From an uncultured Clostridia bacterium (GTDB lineage: Bacteria; Bacillota_A; Clostridia; Oscillospirales; Oscillospiraceae), in NCBI GenBank assembly GCA_946059285.1, contig CAMGMW010000083.1:1-5811 (forward strand): a stretch of 5,811 bases of DNA. Reading direction: 5' to 3'. The notes under the pieces were generated by a model. That model ran no database searches and was not told the origin of the DNA. It saw nothing but the letters and a program-made list of their open reading frames with translations. How positions within the stretch are numbered: the first letter of the stretch is position 1; every line of letters begins with the position of its first letter. Position numbers and translations under genes: made by a program. Of this stretch, positions 5,423 through 5,811 are shown piece by piece.

Positions 5423-5464
5423 CAAAAAGCAATGCCGACGAATGAAACACATTCGTCGGCATTG
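5423..5464 (-). terminator. Intrinsic terminator of the phosphoribosyltransferase gene
   Basis: CAATGCCGACGAATG (5430-5444) and its exact complement (5450-5464) form a 15-bp stem around a 5-base loop. Read on the minus strand the stem is followed by CTTTTTGATA, giving a run of five T. It lies 16 bases past the stop of the minus-strand gene. Confidence 0.9.
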
Positions 5465-5480
5465 TGATCAGATGATACAG

Positions 5481-5811
5481 TTATTCCTTGATGCTCCCGT
5501 CAGCGTTAAACAGTGGCAGCTTCTCCAGATAGATGATGTCCCCGCGCTCCTGCGCGTCACCCTCCGCCAGAATCGCCATGCGTCCGGCAATTATGCCGCC
5601 CGCCTCCAGCACAAGCTGTTCAATGGCAGCCAGAGACTCGCCCGTGGAAATCACATCATCCACAATCAGGATCCGCTTGCCCCGCATCAGCTCCGCGTCT
5701 GCGGTATCCAGATACAGGTGCTGTTCCTTCGCCGTGGTAATCGAATGTACATTCACTTCAAACACGCCGTCCATAGACAGCGTAGGCGCCGCTCGCGCCA
5801 GAAAGTACTCA
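5481..5811 (-). CDS. Type I phosphoribosyltransferase, N-terminus beyond the window
   Basis: The visible 109 C-terminal residues run in from the right edge (reading EYFLARAAPTLSMDG) and end at TAA. The PRPP-binding signature ILIVDDVISTGES lies at visible residues 47-59, with the two Asp that contact the ribose hydroxyls. Type I phosphoribosyltransferases move a phosphoribosyl group between PRPP and a base or orotate in purine and pyrimidine metabolism. The block SITTAKEQHLYL ahead of the signature and the tail IIYLEKLPLF look most like clostridial proteins annotated as adenine phosphoribosyltransferase-like, but the substrate cannot be fixed from this part. The internal ATG at 5774 is not the start, because the frame and the similarity continue upstream. 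The gene converges on the sporulation block and has its own terminator. Confidence 0.9.
   Translation of the reverse strand, partial: EYFLARAAPTLSMDGVFEVNVHSITTAKEQHLYLDTADAELMRGKRILIVDDVISTGESLAAIEQLVLEAGGIIAGRMAILAEGDAQERGDIIYLEKLPLFNADGSIKE

Noticed and set aside
5249..5467. Three overlapping small open frames on both strands of the palindromic element
   Set aside because: Their similarity to one another comes from the inverted repeat, and they end inside the terminator; they are repeat by-products.

Overview
The window looks like chromosomal DNA from a spore-forming member of the Clostridia, most likely an Oscillospiraceae/Ruminococcaceae-type gut bacterium. The reasons are an IreB (UPF0297) gene, the sporulation genes spoVAD and spoVAE, AGGAGG-type ribosome binding sites, moderately GC-rich genes separated by AT-rich spacers, and a foldback repeat of a kind I recall from gut Ruminococcaceae. 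The species cannot be fixed from the sequence.

Layout. (1) 3-1583, + strand: the C-terminal two thirds of pheT, the beta subunit of phenylalanyl-tRNA synthetase. (2) 1628-1977: ireB as its own transcription unit, with a sigma-A-like promoter, a TTG start and a strong intrinsic terminator. (3) 2083-3410: a two-gene operon with a near-consensus sigma-A promoter. It holds a 96-residue conserved-looking protein of unknown function, then a secreted SH3b-SH3b-NlpC/P60 peptidoglycan hydrolase, and ends at an intrinsic terminator. (4) 3424-5096: a sporulation block of spoVAD, spoVAE and a 37-codon gene made almost only of Asn and Gln codons. The small gene has its own sigma-G-like promoter (GGATA-N17-CATACTA), and the same GCATACTAAT decamer lies upstream of spoVAD. 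(5) 5097-5480: 384 bases without a gene, almost entirely inverted repeats. First comes a cluster of five hairpins built around a duplicated foldback unit (5111-5252), then a 161-bp full-length imperfect palindrome (5256-5416), then a terminator serving the minus strand. (6) 5481-5811, minus strand: the C-terminal part of a type I phosphoribosyltransferase.

How the genes fit together. SpoVAD and SpoVAE belong to the channel that moves calcium-dipicolinate into the developing forespore and out again at germination. The small Asn/Gln-rich protein behind them, under an apparent forespore promoter, is best read as a candidate spore-specific protein, perhaps comparable in role to the Gln/Asn-rich gamma-type small acid-soluble spore proteins; this is inference. 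spoVAC, which normally precedes spoVAD, is not in the window. The NlpC/P60 operon is probably for cell-wall turnover, and nothing here ties it to sporulation except position. The most unusual parts are the Asn/Gln mini-gene with its promoter and leader palindrome, and the inverted-repeat-saturated spacer after it.
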